A stretch of DNA of 64,000 nt, taken from contig CAYQXY010000001.1 in assembly GCA_964421595.1 (NCBI GenBank), forward strand, positions 164,059 to 228,058, read 5' to 3'. The position numbers and the translations under genes were made by a program. Below are positions 9,670-20,090 of this stretch, piece after piece; position 1 is the first letter of the stretch, and each line of letters starts with the position of its first letter. The notes below the pieces were generated by a model. That model did not search any database, was not told the DNA's origin, and worked only from the letters and a program-made list of their open reading frames with translations. This DNA comes from PXAP01 sp964421595 (lineage in GTDB: Bacteria > Bacteroidota > Bacteroidia > Bacteroidales > PUMT01).

Positions 9670-10257
9670 ATGGCTGATGAGAAAAAGAACTACCAGGCTC
9701 ATGAAACTGCGGTAATCGACGAAGATTGCATTATAGGTGATGGAACGCACATATGGCATTTTTCCCATATTATGACCGGAAGCACAATCGGAAACAATTG
9801 CAACCTTGGACAAAATGTTGTTGTTTCTCCAGGTGTAGTGCTTGGAAATAACGTTAAGGTTCAGAATAATGTATCTATCTATACAGGTGTGATCTGTCAT
9901 GACGATGTGTTTCTGGGACCGTCAATGGTATTTACCAATGTGATAAATCCACGAAGCGCCATTGCCAGAAAAGAAGAGTACCTTGAAACAATAGTAGAAA
10001 AAGGAGCAAGTATCGGTGCCAATGCAACCATTATTTGTGGTAATAAAATAGGCGCCTTCGCATTTATTGGTGCCGGGGCAGTAATTACCAAGGAGGTAAA
10101 ACCATATGCGCTGATGGTTGGAAACCCCGCGCGCCAGTCGGGATGGATAAGTGAATACGGGCACAGGCTTAAATTTGATGATGACGGGATGGCAATGTGT
10201 CCTGAAAGCGGTGAAAAATACAGGCTGTTAAAAGAGAGTGTTGTCAAGATAAGCTGA
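9670..10257 (+). CDS. wbpD: UDP-3-amino-hexuronate N-acetyltransferase (WbpD-like)
   Basis: 195-residue left-handed beta-helix acyltransferase with hexapeptide repeats (GDGTHIWHFSHI, IGNNCNLGQNVVV, LGNNVKVQNNVSIY, GASIGANATIICG). The pattern and length match WbpD/WlbB enzymes, which acetylate the C3 amino group made by the preceding aminotransferase. The frame is open from 9514, but that part overlaps wbpE in another frame and lacks the fold. The ATG at 9670, one base after the wbpE stop codon, is the true start and indicates translational coupling. Product after this step: UDP-2,3-diacetamido-2,3-dideoxy-glucuronate. Confidence 0.9.
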   Translation: MADEKKNYQAHETAVIDEDCIIGDGTHIWHFSHIMTGSTIGNNCNLGQNVVVSPGVVLGNNVKVQNNVSIYTGVICHDDVFLGPSMVFTNVINPRSAIARKEEYLETIVEKGASIGANATIICGNKIGAFAFIGAGAVITKEVKPYALMVGNPARQSGWISEYGHRLKFDDDGMAMCPESGEKYRLLKESVVKIS

Positions 10258-10305
10258 CAGATCACAATAAAAGTAAATGAACCAGAAAAAATTAAAGGTA
10301 ATAAT

Positions 10306-11265
10306 ATGTCTGAACCACAAAAAAGTTTTGCACTTATAGGTGTAGCCGGTTATATTGCAGTCAGGCACCTTCAGGCAATTAAGGAGACCGGACACAAACT
10401 GCTGGCCACCCTCGATCCTTTTGACAGTGTTGGCCGCATGGACAGTTACTTTCCTGAAGCAGATTTCTTTGTGGAATTTGAAAGATTTGACCGTCATATA
10501 GATAAACTGAAGAGGGTTGGCACCAGGATTGATTACGTGAGTATATGCTCTCCCAATTACCTGCATGATTCACATATCAGGTTTGCACTTCGCCAGGGAG
10601 CTGATGCCATCTGTGAAAAGCCCCTTGTGCTTAATCCATGGAACCTTGATGCGCTGGCCGAGATAGAATCAGAAACCGGAAAGAAGATATATAATATCCT
10701 TCAGCTCAGACTTCATAATTCAATCATAGCCCTTAAGAAAAAAATTGATGAAGGTCCTGAAGATAAGGTTTATGACATTGATCTTTCTTATATTACCAGC
10801 CGCGGTCACTGGTACCATATTTCCTGGAAGGGCGACATACAGAAATCAGGTGGGGTGGCAACCAACATCGGAGTACATTTTTTTGACATGCTCACCTGGA
10901 TATTCGGTCCGGTTGTTGAAAATATAGTTCATATATCAGACAAACATCGATCTGCAGGATTTCTGAGACTTGAAAAAGCTCGTGTAAGATGGTTACTCAG
11001 CATAGATTACAATGATCTGCCAGCCCCTGTAAAAAGAAAGAATCAGGGCACGTACAGATCAATTACGATAGATAATGAAGAGATTGAGTTTAGTGACGGT
11101 TTTACAGAACTACATACAAAAACATACACCAATATACTCGACGGGAATGGGTTCGGGCTTGAAGAGGCAAGGAAGTCAATAGAGACGGTTTTCAGCATTA
11201 GGAATGCACAGCCTGTGGGTCTGAAAGGCGAGTATCATCCAATATTAAAGGATATTTCAAAGTAG
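10306..11265 (+). CDS. wbpB: UDP-HexNAc-uronate 3-dehydrogenase (WbpB/WlbA-like)
   Basis: 319-residue Gfo/Idh/MocA oxidoreductase. The N-terminal Rossmann segment ALIGVAGYIAVRHLQAI and the highly conserved DYVSICSPNYLH and CEKPLVLNPWNLD are diagnostic of the WlbA/WbpB branch, which oxidises C3 of UDP-GlcNAc-uronate with tightly bound NAD and feeds the aminotransferase. Length is typical. It lies 48 bases after the acetyltransferase in the same operon. Confidence 0.9.
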   Translation: MSEPQKSFALIGVAGYIAVRHLQAIKETGHKLLATLDPFDSVGRMDSYFPEADFFVEFERFDRHIDKLKRVGTRIDYVSICSPNYLHDSHIRFALRQGADAICEKPLVLNPWNLDALAEIESETGKKIYNILQLRLHNSIIALKKKIDEGPEDKVYDIDLSYITSRGHWYHISWKGDIQKSGGVATNIGVHFFDMLTWIFGPVVENIVHISDKHRSAGFLRLEKARVRWLLSIDYNDLPAPVKRKNQGTYRSITIDNEEIEFSDGFTELHTKTYTNILDGNGFGLEEARKSIETVFSIRNAQPVGLKGEYHPILKDISK

Positions 11266-11367
11266 CCTGGTTAACTAAAATTGAACAAGGCTCTGACATT
11301 GTTCTTTATTAAACAATAAAAACAGTTAGAATTCTTAATTAATTATTCATAATTCATAATTATAAAG

Positions 11368-12672
11368 ATGTACGAGCAACTTATCAGAAAGGAAAAAAAG
11401 ATATCCTTAGTCGGACTAGGTTATGTTGGACTGCCCATTGCACTGGAATTTGCAAAAAAGGTCTCCGTTATTGGTTTTGACATCAAGCCAGAACGTGTTG
11501 AAATGATGAAGCAGAAAATAGATCCCAGCCGGGAACTTGATGCCAGCGCTTTTGACGATTGTGATATTCTTTTTACTGCCGATCCTGACGATCTTCGTCA
11601 GGCCGACTTCCATATCATTGCAGTGCCGACTCCGATTGACGACCATAATCTGCCCGATCTTACCCCTGTTCTCAGTGCCTCGGAAACCGTGGGAAAGATC
11701 CTGAAAAAAGGAGATTATGTTATTTACGAGTCAACGGTCTACCCGGGATGTACTGAAGAGGACTGTATCCCTTTGCTTGAGAAGTTTAGCGGATTAAAGT
11801 TTGTAACTGATTTTAAGGTGGGTTTTTCACCCGAAAGGATAAACCCCGGCGACAAGGAGCATACACTGACAAAGATCGTGAAGGTAGTGTCGGGTTGCGA
11901 CGATGAATCGCTCGAAAATATAGCAAAGATCTATGAAATGATAATTGAAGCAGGAGTTCACCGTGCAAGTTCAATTAAGGTTGCCGAAGCTGCAAAGATC
12001 ATTGAAAATACACAGAGGGACCTCAACATAGCCTTTATGAATGAACTTTCGATGATATTCAACAGAATGGATATCAATACTCACGAGGTACTTGAGGCAG
12101 CGGGCACTAAGTGGAACTTCCTCAGATTCTTTCCCGGACTGGTTGGTGGCCACTGTATAGGAGTAGATCCGTACTATCTGACCTATAAGGCTAAAGAGTT
12201 CGGCTACCATGCGCAGATCATAAATGCCGGCCGGTATATTAATGACTCAATGGGTAGATATGTTGCAAGGCAGACCGTTAAACGGATAATTGCGCTTGAT
12301 AAAAACATCAAGGATGCACGGGTACTGATCATGGGAATTACCTTTAAGGAGAATGTCAGTGATATCAGGAATTCAAAGGTTGTCGATGTTTACAATGAGC
12401 TGACCACATACGGCATAAAGGAAATTGACCTGGTTGACCCTTATGCATCTCCCGATGAGATACGTGAAGAATATGGCATTGATGTAAAAGATAATATTGG
12501 AAATAACTACGATGCGATAATAGTGGCAGTCAATCATGATGAATACCTTAACTATACTGTTGATGATTTCAGAAAAATGAGTAACGGAACTGCCGTACTG
12601 ACGGATGTTAAAAGTATATACAGAAAATTATTTACCCCACAGCAGGATGGTATATGCTACTGGAGCCTTTAA
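11368..12672 (+). CDS. wbpA: UDP-N-acetyl-hexosamine 6-dehydrogenase (WbpA/WbpO/TviB type)
   Basis: 434-residue nucleotide-sugar dehydrogenase. Rossmann motif GLGYVGLPIALEFAKK, the conserved YESTVYPGCTEE, and the catalytic cysteine in GGHCIGVDPYYL (Cys263) are present. These match the branch oxidising UDP-GlcNAc or UDP-GalNAc to the uronate, rather than UDP-glucose dehydrogenase. Together with the three preceding genes it completes synthesis of UDP-2,3-diacetamido-hexuronate. Whether GlcNAc or GalNAc is the substrate cannot be settled by eye. About 100 bases of AT-rich DNA precede it. Confidence 0.88.
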   Translation: MYEQLIRKEKKISLVGLGYVGLPIALEFAKKVSVIGFDIKPERVEMMKQKIDPSRELDASAFDDCDILFTADPDDLRQADFHIIAVPTPIDDHNLPDLTPVLSASETVGKILKKGDYVIYESTVYPGCTEEDCIPLLEKFSGLKFVTDFKVGFSPERINPGDKEHTLTKIVKVVSGCDDESLENIAKIYEMIIEAGVHRASSIKVAEAAKIIENTQRDLNIAFMNELSMIFNRMDINTHEVLEAAGTKWNFLRFFPGLVGGHCIGVDPYYLTYKAKEFGYHAQIINAGRYINDSMGRYVARQTVKRIIALDKNIKDARVLIMGITFKENVSDIRNSKVVDVYNELTTYGIKEIDLVDPYASPDEIREEYGIDVKDNIGNNYDAIIVAVNHDEYLNYTVDDFRKMSNGTAVLTDVKSIYRKLFTPQQDGICYWSL

Positions 12673-12699
12673 AAAAAGGGGCTTCGAAAATTGAACATT

Positions 12700-13723
12700 A
12701 TGCAAACAATACTTATTACCGGAGGAACAGGATATATTGGTTCTCACACAGCAGTCGAACTAATCGGAGAAGGCTACAATGTACTGATTGCCGACAACCT
12801 GTCAAGATCGGAATATGCAGTTCTTGACGGAATTGAAAAGATCACGGGAGTCCGGCCGGTTTTTGAGAATATCGACATCTGTGACCTTCCCCGGCTGAAA
12901 AGTTTCTTTGAAAAACATAACAGGATTGATGCGGTGATCCATTTCGCTGCATTCAAGGCGGTAGGCGAAAGTGTTTTAAATCCGCTCCTGTATTACAGGA
13001 ACAATATCATCTCTTTGATAAACCTGCTTGAAGAGATGCAGGCTCACTCAGTGAATAACCTTTTATTCTCCTCTTCATGTACTGTTTATGGCCAGCCTGA
13101 TGAACTTCCTGTAACAGAATCGGCTCCGGTCAAAAAGGCAGGGTCGCCATACGGGCATACAAAACAGATCTCCGAAGAGATAATAGAGAACTGCATTGAG
13201 GCAAATAAGGAGTTAAGGTCGGTATCCTTACGTTATTTTAATCCCATCGGGGCTCATCCGACTGCGCTGATAGGAGAGCTGCCCCGTGGAGTGCCTGATA
13301 ACCTGGTGCCGTTTATCACGCAGACAGCAATTGGATTGCGCGATGAAATAAAAGTTTTTGGCGACGAGTATAACACCCCTGATGGATCATGTGTAAGAGA
13401 TTACCTTCATGTTACTGATCTTGCAAGGGCTCATGTCGTTGCCATAAAAAGGCTGCTGGAGAATAAAGCAAAAAAACCTTATGAGGTATTTAACCTTGGC
13501 ACAGGCAAAGGGGTATCTGTGCTTGAAATGATCAGAACCTTCGAAAAAGTAAATTCTCTGAAACTGAATTACAGCATCACCTCAAGAAGGCCCGGCGATA
13601 TTGAGCAGGTATGGGCCGATACAAGTTATGCCAATGAGGAACTTGGCTGGAGAGCTGAAAGCAGTCTTGAAGAAACGCTGGTGTCAGCATGGAAATGGGA
13701 ACAGAATTACAGAAAAATGCAGG

Positions 13724-13734
<11 letters not shown>
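12700..13734 (+). CDS. galE: UDP-glucose 4-epimerase
   Basis: 344-residue extended SDR epimerase. NAD-binding GGTGYIG at residues 8-14, LFSSSCTVYG, and catalytic Tyr151/Lys155 in YGHTK. RYFNPIGAHP and the C-terminal RRPGDIEQVWADT are typical of GalE. It interconverts UDP-Glc/UDP-Gal, possibly the N-acetyl forms. A TTG at 12691 could start the frame three codons earlier, but the ATG at 12700 fits the family. It overlaps rfbB by 11 bases. Confidence 0.93.
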
Positions 13735-14782
<1,048 letters not shown>

Positions 14783-14864
14783 TCAGGGATTTTCTCAAAA
14801 CAGATCATCTTAGAAAAATACAATTATGTTCATAAACTTAACTCTATGAGCATTATTTTTCCTT

Positions 14865-14934
14865 GTATATTTTCCCTGACAATGGTGATCAATTTTCTTA
14901 AGCCCTGGATCTTTGGGATTCCTGGTGGTTAAAA
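14865..14934. repeat. Short dispersed repeat, copy R1
   Basis: Intergenic between rfbB and glmS. It contains GTATATTTTCCCTGACA, then TTCTTAAGCCCTGGATC, then CCTGGTGGTTAAAA. All three blocks recur near 41644-41753, the last as an exact 14-mer. Non-coding here. Confidence 0.55.
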
Positions 14935-14974
14935 TATCAGTTTAATACGACATTAAACACCGGATCAGGTGACA

Positions 14975-16810
14975 TCATTCGACAGTGACAGACTTGGCAA
15001 GGTTACGTGGTTGATCTACATTGCATTCCCTGAGGACAGCAAAATGATAGGATAGCAACTGGAGCGGAATTATTGCCAGCAGTGCCGATAATGCAATGTT
15101 GCAAGATGGCACCTCTATTATGTGGTCAGCCATTCCTGAAACCTGCTCATCACCTTCATTTACAACGGCGATCACAATTCCTTTTCTTGCTTTAATCTCC
15201 TGTATATTGCTAACAACTTTCTCGTACGACCTGTCTTTTAATGCAATTACAACCACAGGCATATTCTCATCGATAAGAGCTATGGGTCCGTGCTTCATTT
15301 CTGCTGCCGGATAGCCTTCTGCATGAATATATGATATCTCCTTAAGTTTTAGTGCACCTTCCAGTGCGACGGGGAAACAGTATCCCCTTCCTATGTACAG
15401 TATGCTTTTAGTATCGAGGAAAGAAGAAGCTATCTTTTTTATCCTGTCATCCTGGCTAAGTATTGAACCGATTTTTTCAGGAATTGCGTTAAGTTCAGCG
15501 ATAAGGGACTGGTAATGCACATCACTAAGGAAGCCGCGCCTGTTGCCGAGAAGAAGTGCTATCATGCACAGTACGGTAACCTGAGCAGTGAATGCCTTGG
15601 TTGACGCTACCCCGATCTCTATTCCCGCATGAGTATAAACCCCCGCATCAGTCTCGCGGGAAAGTCCCGAGCCAACAACATTACAAATCCCTATTACCAG
15701 CGCACCAGATTCCTTTGCAAGTTTAACAGCTGCAAGGGTGTCGGCGGTTTCGCCGCTCTGCGAAATTGCAATAACGACGTCATCGGGGCCAACTACGGGA
15801 TTCCGGTACCGGAATTCAGAAGCATACTCTACCTCGACTGCAATGCGTGCGAGATCTTCAATCAGGTATTCCCCAATTAATCCGGCATGCCAGGATGTTC
15901 CACAGGCCAGAATTATTATCCTTCTGGATTCCTGCAGCCGGGGTAAGACGTTCAGCAGTCCGCCCAGCCTGATATCACTCCCGTCGGGAACAAGTCTTCC
16001 CCTGAAGGTATCTCTTATTGAGCGTGGCTGTTCAAATATCTCCTTTAGCATAAAATGATCAAACCCATCCTTATCGTAATCGCCTGTATCAATATTCAGA
16101 TTCTGGAGTTTGATCTTGGGTTCATCAATACGGATTGTCTTCAGTATAAGTTCATCCCGTTTTATTATTGCTACATCGTCATCATTCAGGTAAATGACAG
16201 ATTTCGTATATTCGGCAATAGGTGAAGCATCGGAAGCAATAAAGTATTCGCCGTTGCCTATACCTATTACAAGGGGACTGCTGCAGCGGGCGGCAATAAG
16301 CTGTTCCGGTTCACCGGCACAGATAACAACCAGACCGTAAGTGCCCGTTACCTTTGTAAGCGCAAGCCTGACAGCAGCTTCAGCTGCAATATTTCCTTTC
16401 AGGTATATGTATTCAATAAGGTTTGCAAGAACTTCAGTGTCGGTTTGAGATCTGAATGAGTAGCCACGTCCTTCAAGTTTTTTCCTCAGTACATCATAGT
16501 TTTCAATAATTCCGTTGTGTACTATGGTAAAATGACCGTTCTCAGATACGTGAGGGTGTGCATTAATATCATTGGGTTCACCATGTGTTGCCCACCGGGT
16601 GTGGCCAATACCGATTGTCCCGCTAATATCGCTTCCAGCTACGTGAGCTTCAAGATCACTTATTTTTCCTTTACATTTAATCAGGCCCGGGGTACCATTG
16701 ATTATCGATATGCCGGCTGAGTCGTAGCCACGGTATTCAAGTCGTTTCAGCCCGCTGACAAGGATCGGGTAAGCTTGTTTCGGGCCTATATACCCGACAA
16801 TTCCACACAT
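14975..16810 (-). CDS. glmS: Glutamine--fructose-6-phosphate aminotransferase
   Basis: 611-residue GlmS, first committed step to UDP-GlcNAc. Cys2 of MCGIVGYIG is the N-terminal nucleophile of the class II glutaminase domain (1-~240; GHTRWATHG, HNGIIENY). Two SIS isomerase domains follow (CGTSWHAG, SQSGETADT, AEGYPAAEMKHGPIALI), and the protein ends KSVTVE. Full family length. It starts 3 bases after the stop of the upstream DUF4270 gene, so the two are likely cotranscribed. It supplies UDP-GlcNAc for the neighbouring nucleotide-sugar operon and for peptidoglycan. Confidence 0.97.
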   Translation of the reverse strand: MCGIVGYIGPKQAYPILVSGLKRLEYRGYDSAGISIINGTPGLIKCKGKISDLEAHVAGSDISGTIGIGHTRWATHGEPNDINAHPHVSENGHFTIVHNGIIENYDVLRKKLEGRGYSFRSQTDTEVLANLIEYIYLKGNIAAEAAVRLALTKVTGTYGLVVICAGEPEQLIAARCSSPLVIGIGNGEYFIASDASPIAEYTKSVIYLNDDDVAIIKRDELILKTIRIDEPKIKLQNLNIDTGDYDKDGFDHFMLKEIFEQPRSIRDTFRGRLVPDGSDIRLGGLLNVLPRLQESRRIIILACGTSWHAGLIGEYLIEDLARIAVEVEYASEFRYRNPVVGPDDVVIAISQSGETADTLAAVKLAKESGALVIGICNVVGSGLSRETDAGVYTHAGIEIGVASTKAFTAQVTVLCMIALLLGNRRGFLSDVHYQSLIAELNAIPEKIGSILSQDDRIKKIASSFLDTKSILYIGRGYCFPVALEGALKLKEISYIHAEGYPAAEMKHGPIALIDENMPVVVIALKDRSYEKVVSNIQEIKARKGIVIAVVNEGDEQVSGMADHIIEVPSCNIALSALLAIIPLQLLSYHFAVLRECNVDQPRNLAKSVTVE

Positions 16811-16813
16811 ATG

Positions 16814-18127
16814 TTAATGATTTGTATAGGTGATTTCCAGTCTTGGTCCGCCAGATTGATGATCTTTTCCCCTGAGTACAATCCTGTGCGGCACGATCCC
16901 TGCATCACGAACACTAACTATAAGCGAACTATTATCTCTCCTGCCCTTAATATAGGATTGTATGAAGTTGGTTATATTAAATGAATATTGTCCGAGTTCT
17001 TCGTTGTAAACGCCACCGAAATAATCATCTCCAATTGTAATGTCGCTGATGGTAAACAGATCACCCTCCTCATTCTCCTCAAGAAGAGTAAGCCTGGCCG
17101 GAGCAGGGAATGTTGCTGATATGGAGTTTGTCTCAACAGGAAGGATCAGGCGGGCTGAGTTTATGCTGACAGGCATGGAGTCTTGCCATGTGTGAAGTGA
17201 CTCGAAATCCAGCCGGGTGGTAACTCCTCCTGCTCCCTGGGCATAAAATAATGGTTCGCCGGTGTTGGTCTGTCCCAGTATATCACTAAATACGGCAGAT
17301 GAATAATCTTTGCTAAACAGGCTAACCTTATTCGCATCGGCAGTAATCACATAGTTATATCGTCTGACAGAGTCAGGGATTTCTGAATTGGTGTAAAAAA
17401 GTGAGAGTCGTGAATCATTATGGTTAAGGTTAATCGAATTCATAGAGCCGGTTTCTCCGGTCATGGCAGCAGTTACGTATATCCCTTTTATATAAGTAAT
17501 AAACTGACCGATGGACTGCTTCGCAGAGTCCGGCGCATTTATAAGCTTCTGCTGAAATTCTGCACTGGTTATGGGTATGGCAATAATAGAATCGCCGGTT
17601 GCCGGACTGTATGTATAATCAGCAAGTATCTCAGGAAAGATTTTCTGCGATACATCCAGATTTGAATAATAGGTTGAATCAAACTTAGGAATTTCATTTA
17701 GTTCGTAAACCTTAATTATCTGGGGTGCTGTAGCATCGCCATACGAACCTGATATCCGCAGATACAATACCAGCGAATGCGGCTGGGCATCCGGTCCGAA
17801 ATTATGGTTAACTGAACTTATACCAACCTGTGTAATAAAAGATGCATCGGATACCCCGAACAACGGGTCGCTCAATTCGCCAAGCAGCGACCTGGAGAGG
17901 TCTGTCCCGATAATCGAATCTCTTTCCCACACCGAAGACCCAATATCCCTGTGAACAATGTCATTAACATAAAAGCGGTCTGAGTCAGGTTGTATTTCCA
18001 GTCCGATAAAACTGGCTTCTTCACATGAGGTAAAAATAAAAATTGAAAACAAAAGCAAAATAAGGTTATGGATGTTTGCTTTCAGGTAAAAGCTCCGCTT
18101 GCAGAGCGATAGATCATTTAGACGCAT
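16814..18127 (-). CDS. DUF4270 family lipoprotein
   Basis: 437-residue predicted lipoprotein: a hydrophobic signal near 20-33 ends in the lipobox FTSC (Cys35). The mature part is beta-rich, with phrases seen in the Bacteroidota-specific DUF4270 family (an early FIGLEIQPD-like segment and a C-terminal 'FNITNFIQSYIKG...SLIVSV' region). Probably anchored in the outer membrane; function unknown. The ATG at 18127 overlaps the end of the starch-synthase-like gene by 14 bases, and glmS follows after 3 bases, so the three form a tight operon. The N-terminus before the hydrophobic stretch is rather long, but no later start is available before the lipobox. Confidence 0.8.
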   Translation of the reverse strand: MRLNDLSLCKRSFYLKANIHNLILLLFSIFIFTSCEEASFIGLEIQPDSDRFYVNDIVHRDIGSSVWERDSIIGTDLSRSLLGELSDPLFGVSDASFITQVGISSVNHNFGPDAQPHSLVLYLRISGSYGDATAPQIIKVYELNEIPKFDSTYYSNLDVSQKIFPEILADYTYSPATGDSIIAIPITSAEFQQKLINAPDSAKQSIGQFITYIKGIYVTAAMTGETGSMNSINLNHNDSRLSLFYTNSEIPDSVRRYNYVITADANKVSLFSKDYSSAVFSDILGQTNTGEPLFYAQGAGGVTTRLDFESLHTWQDSMPVSINSARLILPVETNSISATFPAPARLTLLEENEEGDLFTISDITIGDDYFGGVYNEELGQYSFNITNFIQSYIKGRRDNSSLIVSVRDAGIVPHRIVLRGKDHQSGGPRLEITYTNH

Positions 18128-18941
18128 TTAAGGTACCGTTTAATATATTATCATAAAATCCTGAATAGACATCAACGTATTCTTTTTCCGATTGGTATTG
18201 AAGAACCGGTTTTTTATTCTTTTCCACAAAATTTGTCAGCTGTGGGTCGACATTTTCCGAACCAATAATTATGCCATCTGCGAATTCTATGGCCAGTTTG
18301 GAAAGATTAATGTAATCAGGTGGATTTAGAATACTGACATCTTTTTCGTTAACCCCCTCAACAAGAAGTTTTTTACGGAATGATTTATTTAGAGGTCCAG
18401 GAAATTTATCATCATAGAGTGAATAAATAATCTTTGAATTCTGGAACAGTGGATCTTCCCCATACGCCTTCCTTAGATAGAGCGGTACAAGAGATGTAAA
18501 CCAGCCGTGACAATGCACAATGTCGGGGGGCCACCTCAGTTTTTTAACGGTTTCCAGCACTCCCCGGGCAAAGAATATCAGCCTCTCATCATTGTCGCCA
18601 AAGAAATTCCCCTCTTCATCTGAAAGGGTATTTTTTCTCTGAAAGTAATCTTCGTTATCAATGAAGTACACCTGCATTCTTGCACATTGAATTGAGGCAA
18701 CCTTAATAATCAAGGGATGATCTGTATCATCGATGATCAGGTTCATTCCCGAAAGCCGTATAACTTCATGAAGCTGATTTCGCCGCTCATTTACACATCC
18801 ATACCTGGGCATAAAAGTGCGGATTTCCCGCCCCCGTTCCTGAACACCCTGGGGAAGATTTCTACCGATAACAGACATCTCCGTGTCAGGCAGATATGGG
18901 CTAATCTCCTGTGAAATGTAAAGTACCTTGGTCTTTTCCAT
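18114..18941 (-). CDS. Starch-synthase catalytic-domain protein (GT5 N-terminal half only)
   Basis: 275 residues matching the N-terminal ADP-glucose-type starch synthase domain: KVLYISQEISPYLPDTEMS at the start, then MPRYGCVNERR and DIVHCHGWFTSLVPLYL. The second Rossmann domain of full glycogen synthase (about 470 residues) is missing. The family's KxGGL loop is replaced by DTEMSVIGR, so canonical glycogen synthesis is doubtful. Such single-domain versions next to panC occur in other Bacteroidota as far as I recall. Divergent from panC; first gene of the operon leading to glmS. Confidence 0.8.
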   Translation of the reverse strand: MEKTKVLYISQEISPYLPDTEMSVIGRNLPQGVQERGREIRTFMPRYGCVNERRNQLHEVIRLSGMNLIIDDTDHPLIIKVASIQCARMQVYFIDNEDYFQRKNTLSDEEGNFFGDNDERLIFFARGVLETVKKLRWPPDIVHCHGWFTSLVPLYLRKAYGEDPLFQNSKIIYSLYDDKFPGPLNKSFRKKLLVEGVNEKDVSILNPPDYINLSKLAIEFADGIIIGSENVDPQLTNFVEKNKKPVLQYQSEKEYVDVYSGFYDNILNGTLNASK

Positions 18942-18967
18942 CGAGCCCCTTATTTATATAAATGAAC

Positions 18968-19023
18968 CACCCATTGGTTTATCAGTAAATTTAATCATCT
19001 GAATCAATGGGTGCCCCATGGGT
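18968..19023. repeat. Palindromic intergenic element (candidate copy 1)
   Basis: CACCCATTG (18968-18976) and CAATGGGTG (19015-19023) form a perfect 9-bp stem enclosing 38 bases, followed by CCCCATGGG. The layout resembles the hairpin elements near 22273, 58803, 58931 and 61228. Sequence similarity to those is weaker than theirs to each other. It lies between the starch-synthase-like gene and panC. Confidence 0.45.
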
Positions 19024-19235
19024 TTGAAAGTAAAAAATATTATGTCCTTGTGACGTAGTATTGAATACTTTATTATAATAATAACTTATTAAGTAATGAA
19101 ATGCAAAGATAATAAAAATATTCGATTAGTCAATTCGTTACCTATTCGTTAACTACTCCGGAATCTGAAAATCCTAAGTCACCGATAATAAGTTAAAATA
19201 TAATTATCTTCGCAAGGTTAAAATTTTTTGGAGAA

Positions 19236-20090
19236 ATGATAATAATAAGAACTTTGCCGGAAACCGGCAAAACACTCTCCAGCCTGAAGATGCAGGGAAA
19301 ATCAACCGGGCTTGTCCCGACAATGGGTGCCCTTCATATGGGGCATGTATCTCTTCTGGACCACTGCAGGAGAGAAAATGATATTTCCATTGTGAGTATT
19401 TTCGTTAACCCGAAACAGTTCAACGACCCTAAAGATCTGAAGAGATATCCGCGTAATGAGGAAAAAGACCTTGAGGTATTAAAAAAGGCCAATTGCGACA
19501 TAGTATTTATCCCCGATCTAAAGACAGTATACCCTGAGCCAGACAATAGGTTTTTTGAATTCGGAAACCTTGACAAGGTAATGGAGGGAAGTTTCCGTCC
19601 CGGTCATTTTAACGGGGTAGCCCAGGTTGTCAGCAGGCTGTTTCAGATCATAGAGCCTGACAGGGCATATTTTGGTGAGAAAGACCTGCAGCAACTTACC
19701 ATAATAAAGGAAATGACACGAATGCTCGGGCTACCGGTAAAGATACGGGCCTGTCCCACGCTAAGGGAAGATGACGGACTGGCAATGAGCTCCAGGAATG
19801 TGTTTCTTAATACCGAACAGCGGAAAAATGCAGCGCTGATTAACAGAACCCTGCAAAAAGCAGTTGAAAAGACTGATATGGAGGTTGAGGAATTAAAGAA
19901 ATGGGTAACAGAGGCTATCAACAGAAATCCCGGCCTTGAAGTTGAGTATTTCGAAGTTGTTTCAGTCAATGATCTTCAGCCTCTCAGGCAGTGGTGTCCT
20001 GGTCAGCAGGCGGCAGGATGCATTGCTGTACGCATCGGTGAAATCCGCTTGATAGATAATATATTTTTTCCTAATTTTGTCCCATCATGA
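19236..20090 (+). CDS. panC: Pantothenate synthetase (pantoate--beta-alanine ligase)
   Basis: 284-residue PanC, joining pantoate and beta-alanine with ATP. The nucleotide-binding MGALHMGHVSLL, IFVNPKQFN, the pantoate-binding FNGVAQVVSRLF and MSSRNVFLN (KMSKS loop) are all present, at normal length. It overlaps panD by 4 bases (ATGA), so the two vitamin B5 steps are translationally coupled. Confidence 0.97.
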   Translation: MIIIRTLPETGKTLSSLKMQGKSTGLVPTMGALHMGHVSLLDHCRRENDISIVSIFVNPKQFNDPKDLKRYPRNEEKDLEVLKKANCDIVFIPDLKTVYPEPDNRFFEFGNLDKVMEGSFRPGHFNGVAQVVSRLFQIIEPDRAYFGEKDLQQLTIIKEMTRMLGLPVKIRACPTLREDDGLAMSSRNVFLNTEQRKNAALINRTLQKAVEKTDMEVEELKKWVTEAINRNPGLEVEYFEVVSVNDLQPLRQWCPGQQAAGCIAVRIGEIRLIDNIFFPNFVPS

